From Massilia sp. H-1 (GTDB lineage Bacteria; Pseudomonadota; Gammaproteobacteria; Burkholderiales; Burkholderiaceae_D), in contig CP087969.1 of assembly GCA_024703915.1 (NCBI GenBank), forward strand, positions 5,766,001-5,830,000: 64,000 bases of DNA, written 5' to 3'. Position 1 is the first letter of the stretch; the number at the start of each line of letters is the position of its first letter. The notes below the pieces were generated by a model. The model had not been told where the DNA came from. It made no database searches and worked only from the letters and a program-made list of their open reading frames with translations. Positions 9,131 to 19,140 of this stretch are shown here, one piece after another. Both the position numbers and the translations under genes were made by a program.

Positions 9131-11632
9131 ATGCGCCACACGCTTTCCCTTTCCCTTTCCATCCTGACCCTGTGCGCACTCGCAGCCTGTGGCGGAGGCT
9201 CCAAATCCCCTGATCCCGTGCCCACGCCGACCCCGACACCAACGCCCACGCCCACGCCCACGCCGACACCGGCCGCGCTTACCATCGCCAGCTTCGGCGC
9301 CAGCCCCGGGATGGTCAATGCTGGCCAGGAATTCGCCCTTACCTGGAACGTGACCGGCGCCACCTCGATCAGTATCGACCAGGGAATCGGCAATGTGACG
9401 GGCGCTGTCAGCAAGATGGCCAGCGCATCGGCGGGCATCACCTACACACTGACGGCAAGCAACGCGCAAGGCAGCACGACCGCCACCACGACGGTGATCG
9501 TTGCACCGCCAACCACGGTCGGCACCTACCCGGTCATGTATGTCACGCAAACACCGGTATCGGGCTTTGCCAGCCGCAGCACCACCTTCGGCAATCACCT
9601 TGCCAGCCCACAATCGGTTCCGCGCGGCGGCGACCTGATGATCCGCTATCCAGACGGCAGCGTGCGCAATCTGACGCAGGAAGCCAACTTCAGCAGCACC
9701 GGTTTCCAGGGCAGTAACGCGATCGCGGTGCGCGAACCGTCGGTCCACTGGAGTGGCACCAAGGCGTTGTTCAGCATGGTGATCGGCTCGCCTTCGAAGC
9801 AATACGAAGTGCAGCAATTCCAGTGGCAACTCTATGAAGTGAGCGGCTTGGCCAAGGGCGCAACGGTGCAGATCACGAAGGTGGCGCGCCAGCCTAGCCT
9901 ACAACAACGTGTCGCCATTCTATGGCAGCGACGAGCGCGTGCTGTTCACCTCCGACCGTCCGCGCGGCGGCGAGCCCCATCTGTATCCGCAACTGGACGA
10001 ATACGAAAGCTTCCCGATTGTCACCGGCATCTGGAGCCTGGAGCCTAAGCCAGCGGCGACCTGCGCCTGCTCAATCACACAGTCAGCGGCGCCTTCAGTC
10101 CGTCGCTCGACAGCCATGGCCGCATCATCTTCACGCGCTGGGATCACCTGCAGCAGGATCAGCAAGCCGATGCCGACCGCGCCAGTACCGGCACGCCGCC
10201 CAACGGTTCCTTCAGCTATGCGGACGAGAGCGCCGGGGCCGCGCGCCTCCCGCTGCAAAAGAAGTGTTCCCTGAACCGCGCTCCGAAACCCATCCGGACA
10301 ACGTGGCCAACCAGGTCAACGGGCACACCTTCAATCATTTCATGCCCTGGCAGCTGAACGAAGACGGCACCTCCGAAGAAACGCTGAACCACGTGGGACG
10401 CCATGAATTCGGTCCGTCCTACATTCCGCGCACCTTCAAGAATGACAGCAGCCTGAGCGACTTCAGCGTCGCGTCGCTGTTTGCCAACCGCACCGTGCTG
10501 CGTTCCGACGGCGGCATTTTCCACTTGCGCGAAGACCCGCTGCATCCCGGTCAGTATTACGGCAGCAACGTACGCGAATTCGGCACGGCTAGGCGCCAAC
10601 CAGATCGTGCGCTTTACCGGCGCCCCGTCGCTGAATGCCGAAACGATGGTCGTGACCGCCATTACCCATCCCGACACCATGCTTCACGGCCGACGACGGC
10701 ACCCCTGCCGCCAACCACAGCGGCATGTACCGCAATCCCCTGCCCTTGTCGGACGGTTCCCTGGTCAGCGTGCACACCAGCGAAACGCGGCTCGACACCA
10801 ACGAGGGCACGCGCGCCGCACCGCGCTACCGTTACCAGTTCCGCCTCAAGTCGATGAAACCGTCCGGCAGCTATTTCGTGGCCGATGCCGCGCTCACGCC
10901 AGGCACCCGCAAGGCCATCTGGTACTGGGATCCGGATACCCGCGTCGACTTCGACGGCACCCTGTGGGAGCTGGACCCGGTTGAAGTGGCGCCGCGCGCG
11001 AAACCGGCGCGCCGCAGCGATGCCCTGGAAGCGCCCGAACGCGCGGTGCTGCTTGAAGAAAATGTTGACGAAGCGCAGCTGCGCGCCTGGCTGAGCTCGA
11101 ACAAGCTTGCCCTGATCGTCACGCGCGACAACACCAGCCGTGACCGCGGTGAACGCCAGCAGCCGTTCAATCTGCAAGTGCCTGGCGGCGTGAGCAAGAA
11201 AGGCGATGCTTAAGCAAGGTCTACGACATCAGCCACCTGCAACTGTTCCAGGCCGACCAGGTCCGAGGTTATGGCGGCGTGAGCAGCCCGCGTGAAGGCC
11301 GCCGTCCGCTGGCGCAAGTGATGCACGATCCCAAGGCGGCCAATCCGGCCAACCCGGGTGCAGCCGGCAGGCAGCGTCAAGCTGGGCGCCGACGGTTCGA
11401 GCGCCGCCTTCGTGCTTAAGCGCAGCGGGCAATGACCTGGCAATTGACGGATGCCTCAGGCAAGGCCGTGGTCCGCGAACGCAACTGGATTTCCTTCCAG
11501 CCTGGCGAAATCCGGACCTGCGCCTCCTGCCACGGGCTCAATACCAAAGACCAGGCCGCAGGCTTCCCGCCCATCAACAAGCCGGAAGCCTTGCGCACTC
11601 TGTTGCGGCACTGGAAGCAGTTGCCGAAATAA
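9131..11632 (+). CDS. Hydrazine-synthase-alpha-like lipoprotein with CxxCH
   Basis: About 830 residues spread over several frames. It starts with a lipoprotein signal (LTLCALAACGGGS), a Thr-Pro repeat linker (about residues 31-48, from an ACGCC/ACACC-type hexamer repeat) and an Ig-like domain (PGMVNAGQEFALTWNVTGAT). A long region follows that resembles the HZS_alpha middle domain family: FYGSDERVLFTSDRPRGG, RIIFTRWDHLQQDQQADAD, HTFNHFMPWQLNEDG. Near the C-terminus is CASCHG, a c-type heme attachment motif (CxxCH), within EIRTCASCHGLNTKDQ. Breaks: altered sites at 9892, 10043, 10588, 11208 and 11414, and indels near 10682 and 11369. The resemblance is to a domain family; hydrazine chemistry is not implied. 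An envelope-anchored heme protein is the cautious call. Confidence 0.7.
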
Positions 11633-11642
11633 GGATCCGGAC

Positions 11643-12068
11643 CTAGCCCGCGGCCGCCTTCGGACGGCGCTTGGCCGTCCCGCTCTTGTCGTTGAGCGCA
11701 GCCGCGGCACGGATCAGCGCCTTGAACGCCGCGGCGTCCGGCAGTTCGCCTTCGCGGATATCGATGGCGCGGCGCGCATTGCCGTCCAGACTGGAATTGA
11801 AGATGCCGGTCGGATCGGCGACGGCCGCGCCTTTCAGGAACGTCAGCTTGACCACCTGCTTGTAGGTTTCGCCGGTGCAGATGATGCCATTGCTCGACCA
11901 TACGGGCGTTCCCATCCATTTGACTTCTTCGACCACGCCCGGCACCGCTTCATGGATCAGCGCCCTGACCTTGCTCAAGGTCGCGCCGCGCCAGTCGTCG
12001 AGCCGGGCGATCTTTTGGTCGATGAATGCCACCGGGTCCATCGCTTCCTGCGCGCTCGCCTTGTTCAT
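11643..12068 (-). CDS. DUF1801 protein
   Basis: 141 residues and intact. It matches the DUF1801 (YdhG/YjbR-like) fold: FIDQKIARLDDWRGATLSKVRALIHEA, VEEVKWMGTPVWSSNGIICTGETYKQVVKLTFLKGA, then a basic Lys/Arg-rich tail (KRRPKAAAG). It is the last gene of a three-gene minus-strand operon; its ATG overlaps the stop of the SRPBCC gene (ATGA). Such ArsR-AHSA1-DUF1801 trios are common in proteobacteria, but their substrate is unknown. Confidence 0.8.
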   Translation of the reverse strand: MNKASAQEAMDPVAFIDQKIARLDDWRGATLSKVRALIHEAVPGVVEEVKWMGTPVWSSNGIICTGETYKQVVKLTFLKGAAVADPTGIFNSSLDGNARRAIDIREGELPDAAAFKALIRAAAALNDKSGTAKRRPKAAAG

Positions 12069-12478
12069 GCCAGCTCCTTCGCCATGACATCCTCAAGCGA
12101 ATTGAAGAAACGCTGCCAGCCAAACTTGGCACCCTGGTATGCCTGTTCCTGATCCTGGCGGAACCCGGACTGTTCCATGCGCAAGTTGGTCCCGGCGCCC
12201 GACGGCTCCAGTGTCCAGGTGACGACGCTTTCGAGGCCGTGCGCATTCCAGGTATAAGCCAGCGTCTTTTGCGCTTCGATCTCGGTCACTTCGCAGTCGA
12301 CCGAGCCCCAGTCGGCGCGGAACTGGAAATGGTGGCCCGCCTTGGCCAGGAAGTCGCTCTTCATGAGCCAGGCTTCGATCAGGTGCGGCTGGGTCAGCGC
12401 GCGCCACAGTTTTTCCGGCGGATGCGCAAATTCGCGTTCGACGACGACCGTGCGCCGCTGTTGTGCAGTGTCATTCAT
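12065..12478 (-). CDS. SRPBCC / AHSA1-type START-fold protein
   Basis: 137 residues and intact. AHSA1 domain: TVVVEREFAHPPEKLWRALT, LMKSDFLAKAGHHFQFRADW, VDCEVTEIEAQKTLAYTWNA, ESVVTWTLEPSGAGTNLRME. Proteins of this class bind hydrophobic ligands in a helix-grip cavity. It overlaps both neighbours by ATGA, so it is translationally coupled between the ArsR regulator upstream and DUF1801 downstream. It is probably controlled by that regulator. Confidence 0.85.
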   Translation of the reverse strand: MNDTAQQRRTVVVEREFAHPPEKLWRALTQPHLIEAWLMKSDFLAKAGHHFQFRADWGSVDCEVTEIEAQKTLAYTWNAHGLESVVTWTLEPSGAGTNLRMEQSGFRQDQEQAYQGAKFGWQRFFNSLEDVMAKELA

Positions 12479-12798
12479 TGGTCCATCCTTTTGAGTAGGT
12501 TGTCGAGATCATCGAAACGGCTTTCCCAGAACCGGGTCATCTGGCTGGTCCAGCCAGCGAGCGGCGCCAGTGCTTCCAGCCGCGCTGTAATGCGTTTGCC
12601 GTCCTGCGTGCCGGTCACTTACGAGACCGGCTTGCTTCAAAACGGCAAGATGCTTGGACACGGCTTAGCTGGGATACCTGTGCCTGCGCGGGTCAGCCCG
12701 CCGACAGTTTGCTCACCGCCGCTGCACAAGGCCTCGAAGATGGCGCGCCGGGTGGGATCGGCGAGTGCCCGGAACAGCAAGTCGTGTGCGTCTGACAT
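12475..12798 (-). CDS. ArsR-family transcriptional regulator
   Basis: About 107 residues. It starts at MSDAHDLLFRALADPTRRAI, the canonical first helix of ArsR regulators in SRPBCC operons; longer upstream starts lack a family match. The recognition helix is split by one extra base near 12693 and an altered site at 12663. Repair gives the expected QVSQPAVSKHLAVLKQAGLV followed by SDRHAGRKRI. No metal-binding ELCVCD motif is visible, so a non-metal regulator is likely. The stop overlaps the SRPBCC start. Twin palindromes upstream (12807-12848) are probable autoregulatory sites. Confidence 0.85.
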
Positions 12799-12806
12799 AG
12801 GAATCC

Positions 12807-12848
12807 ATAACCGTTTGGTGATGCATTTAAATATAACTGAATGGTTAT
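12807..12848 (-). promoter_or_regulatory. Twin ArsR operator candidates
   Basis: Two related 16-bp imperfect palindromes, ATAACCGTTTGGTGAT (12807-12822) and ATAACTGAATGGTTAT (12833-12848), start 26 bp apart just upstream of the ArsR start at 12798, flanking an AT-rich stretch. The AACC-N4-GGTT shape and position fit autoregulation by the ArsR protein. Seen: the repeats. Inferred: the binding. Confidence 0.55.
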
Positions 12849-13043
12849 GAATCGTCAAGCGTGCACGCCAAACAATCGTGTTGTTTGCCCGTCACAGCAG
12901 ATTGTGCAGAATCCGACGGCGGGCCAGGTCCGTTTTGTATAAGAGCGACAGCGGGTGCTGTTAGTTGCCAGTTATAAACAGTAGAATACATAGCACTGGA
13001 GAGCTTCTTGTTCTGCAGCTCGATCAATCGCGACGGAGAAAAA

Positions 13044-13649
13044 ATGACCGCAGTAAGTAAATACGGCTGGAAAATGGCGTTTGCCGGTATGTTTTTCATG
13101 ATGGCCGCCGGACAGGTGTCCGCTGCTGTCGATGTTGCAGGTATCAAGTACGAGGAATCGGTATCGCTGGGAGGCAAGCAACTGGTGCTGAACGGCGCCG
13201 GGGTGCGTAACAAGTTCACGGTGAAAGTCTACGCGGCCGGTTTGTACCTGCAGGATGCGCAAACCACCGTCGACGGTGTCATGAAGGCGGACGGTCCGCG
13301 CCGCATGCATTTGGTGATGTTGCGTGACATTTCAGCCGATGACCTGGGCAGCGCTTTCATGGTCGCCCTGACCGAAAACATCAATCCTGCCGACAAGGCC
13401 AAGATCGTCACCCAGATCAGCAAGTATGGGGAGATGTTCAGCCAGGTCAGCTTCCTGAAAAAAGGCGACACGATCGACACCGACTGGATCCCCGGCGTGG
13501 GCAACCAGTGCTACGTGAACGGGAAGAAGGTCGGCCCGGTCATTCCGGACATCCTGTTCTACAACTCGGTCCTGCGCGTGTGGCTGGGCGACAAGCCCGT
13601 CGACAGCGCGCTGAAAGCCAAATTGCTGGTCCTGCCAGCGAAGAAATAA
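13044..13649 (+). CDS. Chalcone-isomerase-like periplasmic protein
   Basis: 201 residues and intact. Signal peptide (MAFAGMFFMMAAGQVSA), then a chalcone isomerase-like fold: VAGIKYEESVSLGGKQLVLNG, GVRNKFTVKVYAAGLYLQ, RMHLVMLRDISADDLGSAF, IDTDWIPGVGNQCYVNGKKV, FYNSVLRVWLGDKPVDSALK. Bacterial members lack proven flavonoid chemistry and are regarded as lipid-binding or of unknown function. A Shine-Dalgarno-like GACGGAG lies 8 bases before the ATG at 13044. Confidence 0.85.
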   Translation: MTAVSKYGWKMAFAGMFFMMAAGQVSAAVDVAGIKYEESVSLGGKQLVLNGAGVRNKFTVKVYAAGLYLQDAQTTVDGVMKADGPRRMHLVMLRDISADDLGSAFMVALTENINPADKAKIVTQISKYGEMFSQVSFLKKGDTIDTDWIPGVGNQCYVNGKKVGPVIPDILFYNSVLRVWLGDKPVDSALKAKLLVLPAKK

Positions 13650-13661
13650 GGTCATTCCTCC

Positions 13662-13685
13662 GGCGCCGCCGTTCCAGGCGGCGCC
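13662..13685. terminator. GC-rich hairpin between convergent genes
   Basis: A perfect 9-bp stem (GGCGCCGCC with GGCGGCGCC) and 6-base loop lie between the chalcone-isomerase-like gene and the convergent small gene. There is no T-tract; a bidirectional terminator role is inferred. Confidence 0.45.
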
Positions 13686-13694
13686 TGGCGCGCC

Positions 13695-13919
13695 TTAGTG
13701 CAGCGCCGTCACCGCATAGCCTTTCTCGGCAATCTGATCGTTCAGGTGCTCGATATCGTAGTCCTCGATCCGGTTCGCGTCGTCATCGACTTCCACCGCC
13801 CTCGCCTCCATTTCCCAGTCGGTATTGATTGCTTCGTTGGGGATGCGGCGACTTTCTGGCACGGCAAGGTAGGAAAACTTTCCATCGTGTTCGGCTCGGC
13901 GGTAGATATCAAGGCGCAT
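13695..13919 (-). CDS. Small conserved hypothetical protein
   Basis: 74 residues, starting at MRLDIYRRAEHDGKFSYLAV; the longer upstream start has no visible support. It is acidic (VEVDDDANRIEDYDIEHLND), has no signal peptide or membrane segment, and ends in YAVTALH. The protein resembles short uncharacterised proteins of Oxalobacteraceae. No function is proposed. It is convergent with the gene before it. Confidence 0.65.
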   Translation of the reverse strand: MRLDIYRRAEHDGKFSYLAVPESRRIPNEAINTDWEMEARAVEVDDDANRIEDYDIEHLNDQIAEKGYAVTALH

Positions 13920-14058
13920 GATGATTCCTGACTCAAGGTGGACGGTGGACAAATCGGTGGGTGTTGTACGCTTAAAATTTAATTGTTACATTGTGCGTAT
14001 TTCTTCTACGACAGGACTAATATAGGAAAGTCATCAGAAAATACTTTGCGAGGCAGCC

Positions 14059-16080
14059 ATGTTTACTTCATCGGTGTTCGGCAAACTCAAGCTCTGGCAG
14101 ACCTTCTTCATTCTCAGCCTGCTTGGCCTGCTACTGGCCAGTATTCCCACCTATTTATACACCAAAGAAGCGGGCAAGGCACTGGCCGCATACACAGGTG
14201 AACAAGCGGGCTTGCCTGCCGTCACCGGCGTCCTCAAGGCGATTCAGAACACCCAGCAGCACCGCGCCTTGTCCGCCCTGCTATTGAGCGGCGTTCCCGG
14301 ATCCGACGAAAAACGCAGCGAAAAGCAGCGCGAAGCCGATGCGGCGTATGCTGAAGTCGAGCGGATCGTCAAAGAAACTGGCAACGATTTGATTGTGGAA
14401 GCCTGGAGCGCGCCGCGCCGCGACTGGGATGCGCTGCGTGCCGCCGTGACCGCAAAGTCGCTCACGCCGCCGCAAAGCTACACCGCCCATGTGCAGTTGC
14501 TGGCGAAACTCCTCAAAATCAATGAAATGGTGGCCGACGAATATGGCCTGAGCCTCGACCCGGACAAGGATTCCTACCAGCTGATCCAGGCGATCTTTTT
14601 CCAGCTGCTTAAGCACTGACCGAAGAACTTGGCCAGTTGCGGGCCAAGGGCGCCGCCATCCTGTCCAAGAAAGAAGCCACGCCCGAAGAGCGGCTCACGG
14701 TCTCGGGCATGATTGCCAGGGTCAATGACCGCATGGGGCAAACGTCGAACGCCTTCGGCAAGGCGGCGCACGAAAACGCCGACATCAAGGCCAAACTGGG
14801 CCCGCTCATGGACGATGCCGCAGCACAGGCGAAAGGATTGACGGAGATGGCACATGCGAACATCGTGCTGGCCGATCCGCTGGCCGCCGATCCGAAGCAA
14901 TACGTGGTGAGCGCCACCCAGACCATCGACGCCCAGTTCGCCCTCATGGGTGGCTCGCGCACCTTTATTGAAGCCTTGCTGGCAAAGAAAATCGCCGCCT
15001 TCCATCAGACGCGCTGGACCATGCTCGGCTCCATGCTGGTCCTGATCGCGCTGGGCGCTTACCTGACCGTGATGATTGCCCGCGCAGTGACCGTGCCACT
15101 CAATAACGCCGTGACCGTGGCCCAAAGCGTCGCCAAAGGCAATCTCGTCAACGATTTCGATGTCGGCGCCGACAATGAGGTCGGCCATATGCTGCGCGCT
15201 CAAGGAAATGAACGACAGCCTGCGCACCATCGTGGGCGACGTGCGGGCCAGCATCGACAACATCAGCGCCGCCACGCGGACATTGCCAGCGGGAACGCCG
15301 ATGTCTCGCAACGACTCGAATCGCAAGCGTCCAATCTGGAGGAAACCGCGTCCTCGATGGAAGAACTGACCTCGACCGTGCGCCAGAACGCCGACAACGC
15401 GCGCCAGGCGAACGACCTGGTGATCAGCGCGGCTGCGGCGGCCAACAAGGGCGGCTCGGTGGTGTCGCAAGTGGTGCAGACGATGGGCGACATCAACGAT
15501 GGCTCGCGCAAGATTGTCGACATCATCGCGGTGATCGACGGCATCGCCTTCCAGACCAATATTCTGGCACTCAATGCCGCGGTGGAAGCAGCGCGTGCCG
15601 GTGAACAAGGGCGCGGCTTCGCGGTGGTCGCCAGCGAAGTGCGCAATCTGGCACAACGCTCGGGCTCGGCGGCCAAGGAAATCAAGGATCTGATCACCAG
15701 CAGCGTGGAAAAAGTTGAGGCTTAAGAAAGCGCTGGCCGACCAGGCGGGCAAGGCGATGGAGGAAATCCAGAACAGCGTGCGGCGGATCACCTCGATCAT
15801 GTCGGAAATCGCCACCGCTTCCGCGGAACAGGGCGAAGGGATCGAGCAAATCAATCAGGCGGTCACGCAAATGGACGACATGACCCAGCAAAATGCCGCG
15901 CTGGTGGAACAGACGGCCGCCGCCTCGGCCAGCCTGGAGGATCAGGCTGGGTCGCTGGTCAAGGCCATGAGCATCTTCACGCTCGGCAACGAACAGGCGG
16001 TGGCCGTTGCCAAGCCTGTGGCAGTGCGGCCGCGCCCGGTGAAACAGCGCCCTGCCCTGCGCCAGGTGGTCGGCCACTAG
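14059..16080 (+). CDS. Methyl-accepting chemotaxis protein
   Basis: About 670 residues. TM1 (LWQTFFILSLLGLLLASIPT), a long periplasmic helical sensor region with an NIT-like pattern (ALSALLLSGVPG), TM2 (TMLGSMLVLIALGAYLTVMI), HAMP, then the signalling domain. The hairpin tip is ILALNAAVEAARAGEQGRGF and AVVASEVRNLAQRS, typical of Tar-type class receptors. Breaks: altered sites at 14607 (restores FFQLPALTEEL) and 15720 (restores VEAGKALADQAG), and small deletions near 15200 and 15280. No C-terminal CheR-binding NWETF-like tail is visible. The ligand is unknown. Confidence 0.88.
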
Positions 16081-16090
16081 GCCCGGGCGG

Positions 16091-16293
16091 TCAGCGGCCC
16101 GGCGTGCTGCGCAAGATGCGCGCTTAAGCAGCATGACTATGGCGCGCAGCAATTCGAATACGGCTTCGACGCCAATGCCGATCAGGCGGAATGGCAGCAA
16201 CAGCAGCCAGACCAGCGGATACAGGACCAGGGCCAGCAAGGCCAGCGGCCAGCACAGGAACAAGACCAGCAGCCAAACGAGAAAACTGAACAT
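16091..16293 (-). CDS. Small membrane protein
   Basis: About 66 residues after repair of the altered site at 16122. Nearly all of it is hydrophobic: two adjacent membrane segments (FSFLVWLLVLFLCWPLALLA and LVLYPLVWLLLLPFRLIGIG), then VEAVFELLRAIVMLPARILR and a short basic end, STPGR. Without repair the frame runs on into unrelated sequence. It is convergent with the chemoreceptor. No function is known. Confidence 0.65.
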
Positions 16294-16414
16294 CGCACAC
16301 TCCGTCACAGGGTCAGATGTGCAGACTGTAAGGGAGGTGCGGGACGGGCGCAAACGGCATGCGACAGGATGCAGGCTCGCGCGATCAGCCCCGCCAAAAC
16401 GCCGATAAACGGCG

Positions 16415-16663
16415 TTACTGGCCGACGCAGATGATCTTGGTGATGTACTCGTGGGCGTTGGGCTTCTTGCTGGTGGCCCAGTCGATGGCTTGCTGGGCTT
16501 CGGCGACGGTCAGAATGGTCGCCTTGTCCTTGTTCTTGATGAAGGAAACGCCTTCGAACTTGCCTTCCTTGCTGCGCATGACCTTGGCAAACACGGGCGG
16601 TTTGGTATCGCCGTCGCTGATTTTGTTTTGCTGGACGAGATAGCGCTGATCGATGTTTTCCAT
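16415..16663 (-). CDS. Small conserved hypothetical protein
   Basis: 82 residues, intact and lysine-rich, starting MENIDQRYLVQQNKIS and ending YITKIICVGQ. There is no signal peptide or membrane segment. A hydrophilic N-terminal half is followed by a helical AEAQQAIDWATSKKPNA segment. It lies 70 bp downstream of the PRMT-like gene on the same strand. No family was recognised. Confidence 0.65.
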   Translation of the reverse strand: MENIDQRYLVQQNKISDGDTKPPVFAKVMRSKEGKFEGVSFIKNKDKATILTVAEAQQAIDWATSKKPNAHEYITKIICVGQ

Positions 16664-16732
16664 GTGCGGTACTTAAAATGAGGGGGAGATAGCCCGCATT
16701 TTAAAGCCTGGCGCACATGGACGGGCGGAAAA

Positions 16733-17660
16733 TCAGGCGTAGGCGGCCAGTTGCGCAGCCTAAGCACGGGCGCCTCGGCACGCAGCACCTCGACCCGGAT
16801 CGCCGCTTCCAGCGAGGGGATCGAGCCGCCTGCACGGTACTGGAAGCTGACCTGCAGCACGTCGCCCTCCTGCACCTGGACCGGATTGTTCATCGGCACG
16901 CTCATGTAGTGGTTGAGCCAGTCGATCGTGCTGTTTTCTTCCTGCACGACCGCCAGCACGTTCTTGGTGATGAAACGCATGGCGTTAACCACGCTCGCTT
17001 TTTTCGATCAGGAACTGGCCTTGCCAGGCGATCTGGGTATCGACCGGCTGGCTGAAATCGAGGATGCTGTACACGGCAGGCGAGGCCAGTTCCACCGTCC
17101 CCGGTTTGGCCACATGGGTTTCCTGGAATTGCACGATGGGGGCGTAAAAGCCTTCAAAGTCGTAGTCCTGCTGCAGCGGCTGGACCGCCATGATGGCCGC
17201 TTCCGGCAGGAATACCGGCAAGGGCCCCGCCGAAGCGCGCCAGGTAGCGCCGCTTGAACGATTCCATCACTTCGACCTGCTTTTCGCGCAGCATGGCCAC
17301 GTGGATCATTTCGCAAATGACGACATCGACCGGCTCCGGCGGCAGATACTCGAAGGCGTCCGCATGGATCACCTCGACCTTGTGCCCGTTCGGGTTCATG
17401 GCCAGCATCTTGCGGGCCGCCAAGACCATGTCCGGATTGAACTCGACGCAATAGACCTTGGCCGCCCGCGCCGCCGCGAACCAGGACAGGACGCCCGTCC
17501 CGCCACCCAGTTCGAGCACTTTGGCGCCCGGCTTGACCGCGTAATTGATGGCCGACTTGAACCCGTGCATGCGGTTCTGGTCCATCAGCATATTGTGATG
17601 ATAGTGAACCGGGATGAACTGTCCCAGATAGCAGCTTTCGATTTCGCGTTCGTTGAGCAT
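16733..17660 (-). CDS. PRMT-like class I SAM-dependent methyltransferase
   Basis: About 308 residues in three frames. The start MLNEREIESCYLGQFIPVHY is preferred over a longer in-frame start at 17750. SAM-binding motif I is VLELGGGTGVLSWFAAARA, the acidic end of strand 2 is VYCVEFNPDMV, and a post-II segment is DAFEYLPPEPVDVVICE. ICEMIHVAMLREKQ resembles the double-E loop (two Glu separated by eight residues) of protein arginine methyltransferases. A beta-rich C-terminal half follows (YAPIVQFQETHVAKPGTVEL), ending PAAQLAAYA once the altered site at 16758 is repaired. Indels near 17215 and 16987. The substrate is unknown; arginine methylation is an inference. Confidence 0.7.
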
Positions 17661-17789
17661 GTTGGTCCTTGCGATGCGGTGGCATGTCGATGCTGCCATT
17701 ATCGACAACAGTCCCATAGGCCGATTGGTCGAGGAAAATCGCTTTTCCATGCCAGTTCAGCGCTTCATGAAGGAAGAACTCACTTTAAG

Positions 17790-18573
17790 TCAGCGCTGCA
17801 CACCATTGAAAAGATTGAAGAAATTGTCTGTCGTCTGCTGCGCCACCTGGCTCAGGGGGATGCCCTTGAGGTCGGCAATGTATTCGGCCACGTGCTTGAC
17901 GAAGCCCGGTTCGTTCATCTTGCCCCGGTGCGGCACCGGCGCCAGATACGGCGAATCGGTTTCGATCAGGATTCTTTCCATGGGCACGGCCCGGGCCACG
18001 GCCTGCAAATCTTTCGCGCTCTTGAAGGTCACTATGCCCGAGAACGAAATGTAGAAGCCCATGGCCAGCGCCGCCTCCGCCACTTCCAGCGATTCGGTAA
18101 AGCAATGCATCACGCCCGCCACGCCGCCCTGATCGGTGCCCGCGCCTTCTTCCTGCATCAGGCGGATGGTGTCTGCGCTGGCTGCTCGCGTGTGAATAAT
18201 CAAAGGCTTACGGGTGATTCTTGAAGCGCGGATGTGGGTGCGAAAACGCTCGCGCTGCCATTCCAGATCGCCTTCCAGTCGGAAATAATCGAGCCCGGTC
18301 TCGCCGATCGCGATGATTTTCGGATGATCCGACAGTGAGACCAGCTGCTCGACGCTCGGTTCCGGCGTCTCGACGTAATCAGGGATGCACGCCAACCGAG
18401 GCGTAAATGTGGGGATAGGTTTCGGCCAGGGCCAATACTTGCGGAAAATCAGGCAGGTCGACCGACACGCACAGGGCGTGGGTGACCTTGTTTTCCGCCA
18501 TCTTGGCGAGGATTTCTGGCATCCGGGCCGACAGCTCGGGGAAATTGATATGGCAGTGGGAATCGATATACAT
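17790..18573 (-). CDS. TatD-family metal-dependent hydrolase
   Basis: About 260 residues. Metal ligands are visible: MYIDSHCHINFPEL (HxH motif), IGETGLDYF (Glu), IIHTRAA (His), VMHCFTES (His) and LIETDSPYLAPVPHRGK (Asp). TatD enzymes are 3'-5' DNA exonucleases or related hydrolases. The start MYIDSHCH was chosen because the longer frame-1 reading loses the HxH motif; one base is out of place near 18395. It sits in a cluster with holB, tmk and pilZ, as often seen in betaproteobacteria. Confidence 0.88.
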
Positions 18574-18589
18574 CCCACGATTATAAAGT

Positions 18590-19109
18590 CTAGGCGACCC
18601 GCCTGCCGAGGATAATCAAGTCGCGCTCGACGCCGTCCAGATTGGCCACGCGCGGCAGATTGGCCCAGGTATCGAAGCCGTACTTGCGGAACAGGGCCAG
18701 GCTAGCTGCATTGTGGCCAAAAATAAAGCCCAGCAAGGTGTGCACGGCAATCGTCGGAGCGTAGGCAATGCCCTGCTCCAGGCAGTAACGGCCGATGCCC
18801 TTGCCGCGCCATGCTTCATCGATATAGATCGACAGTTCCGCCGTGCCCGCGTAAGCCGGACGGCCATAGAAATTCGAATACGACATCCAGCCCAGCACGG
18901 CTGGCGCTGGCGAACTGTCGGCCGCATCGTGGATTACCCACAGCGGCTGGCAGGGCCGGATCGTGCTCGTCGAACCAGGGCTGGCGCGACGCCACCGTGA
19001 CCGGCTCGGTATCGGCCGTCACTTCGCGCGAGGCCACCGTCGAGTTGTAGATGGCAACGATGGCAGGCAAATCGTCGGGACGGGCAATGCGATGGGTGAA
19101 AGACGGCAT
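18590..19109 (-). CDS. GNAT-family N-acetyltransferase (PAT/phosphinothricin type)
   Basis: About 173 residues across one frameshift near 18942. Start MPSFTHRIARPDDLPAIVAIYNSTV; the acetyl-CoA loop is IDEAWRGKGIGRYCLEQGI; the C-terminal part GFIFGHNAASLALFRKYGFD is typical of the phosphinothricin/methionine sulfoximine acetyltransferase subgroup, which transfers acetyl to small amines. Ends LIILGRRVA. It is followed 16 bases later by tatD on the same strand. Confidence 0.85.
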
Positions 19110-19140
19110 AAACGCGGGAACGATGGAGGTCAGCAGACGA

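Noticed and set aside
9211..9272. Short tandem repeat considered as a CRISPR or minisatellite
   Set aside because: It is a Thr-Pro codon repeat forming a linker after a lipobox inside a gene; no spacers.
18700..18711. GCTAGC in the GNAT gene as an altered site
   Set aside because: The frame is intact and encodes the expected NAASLALFRKYG.
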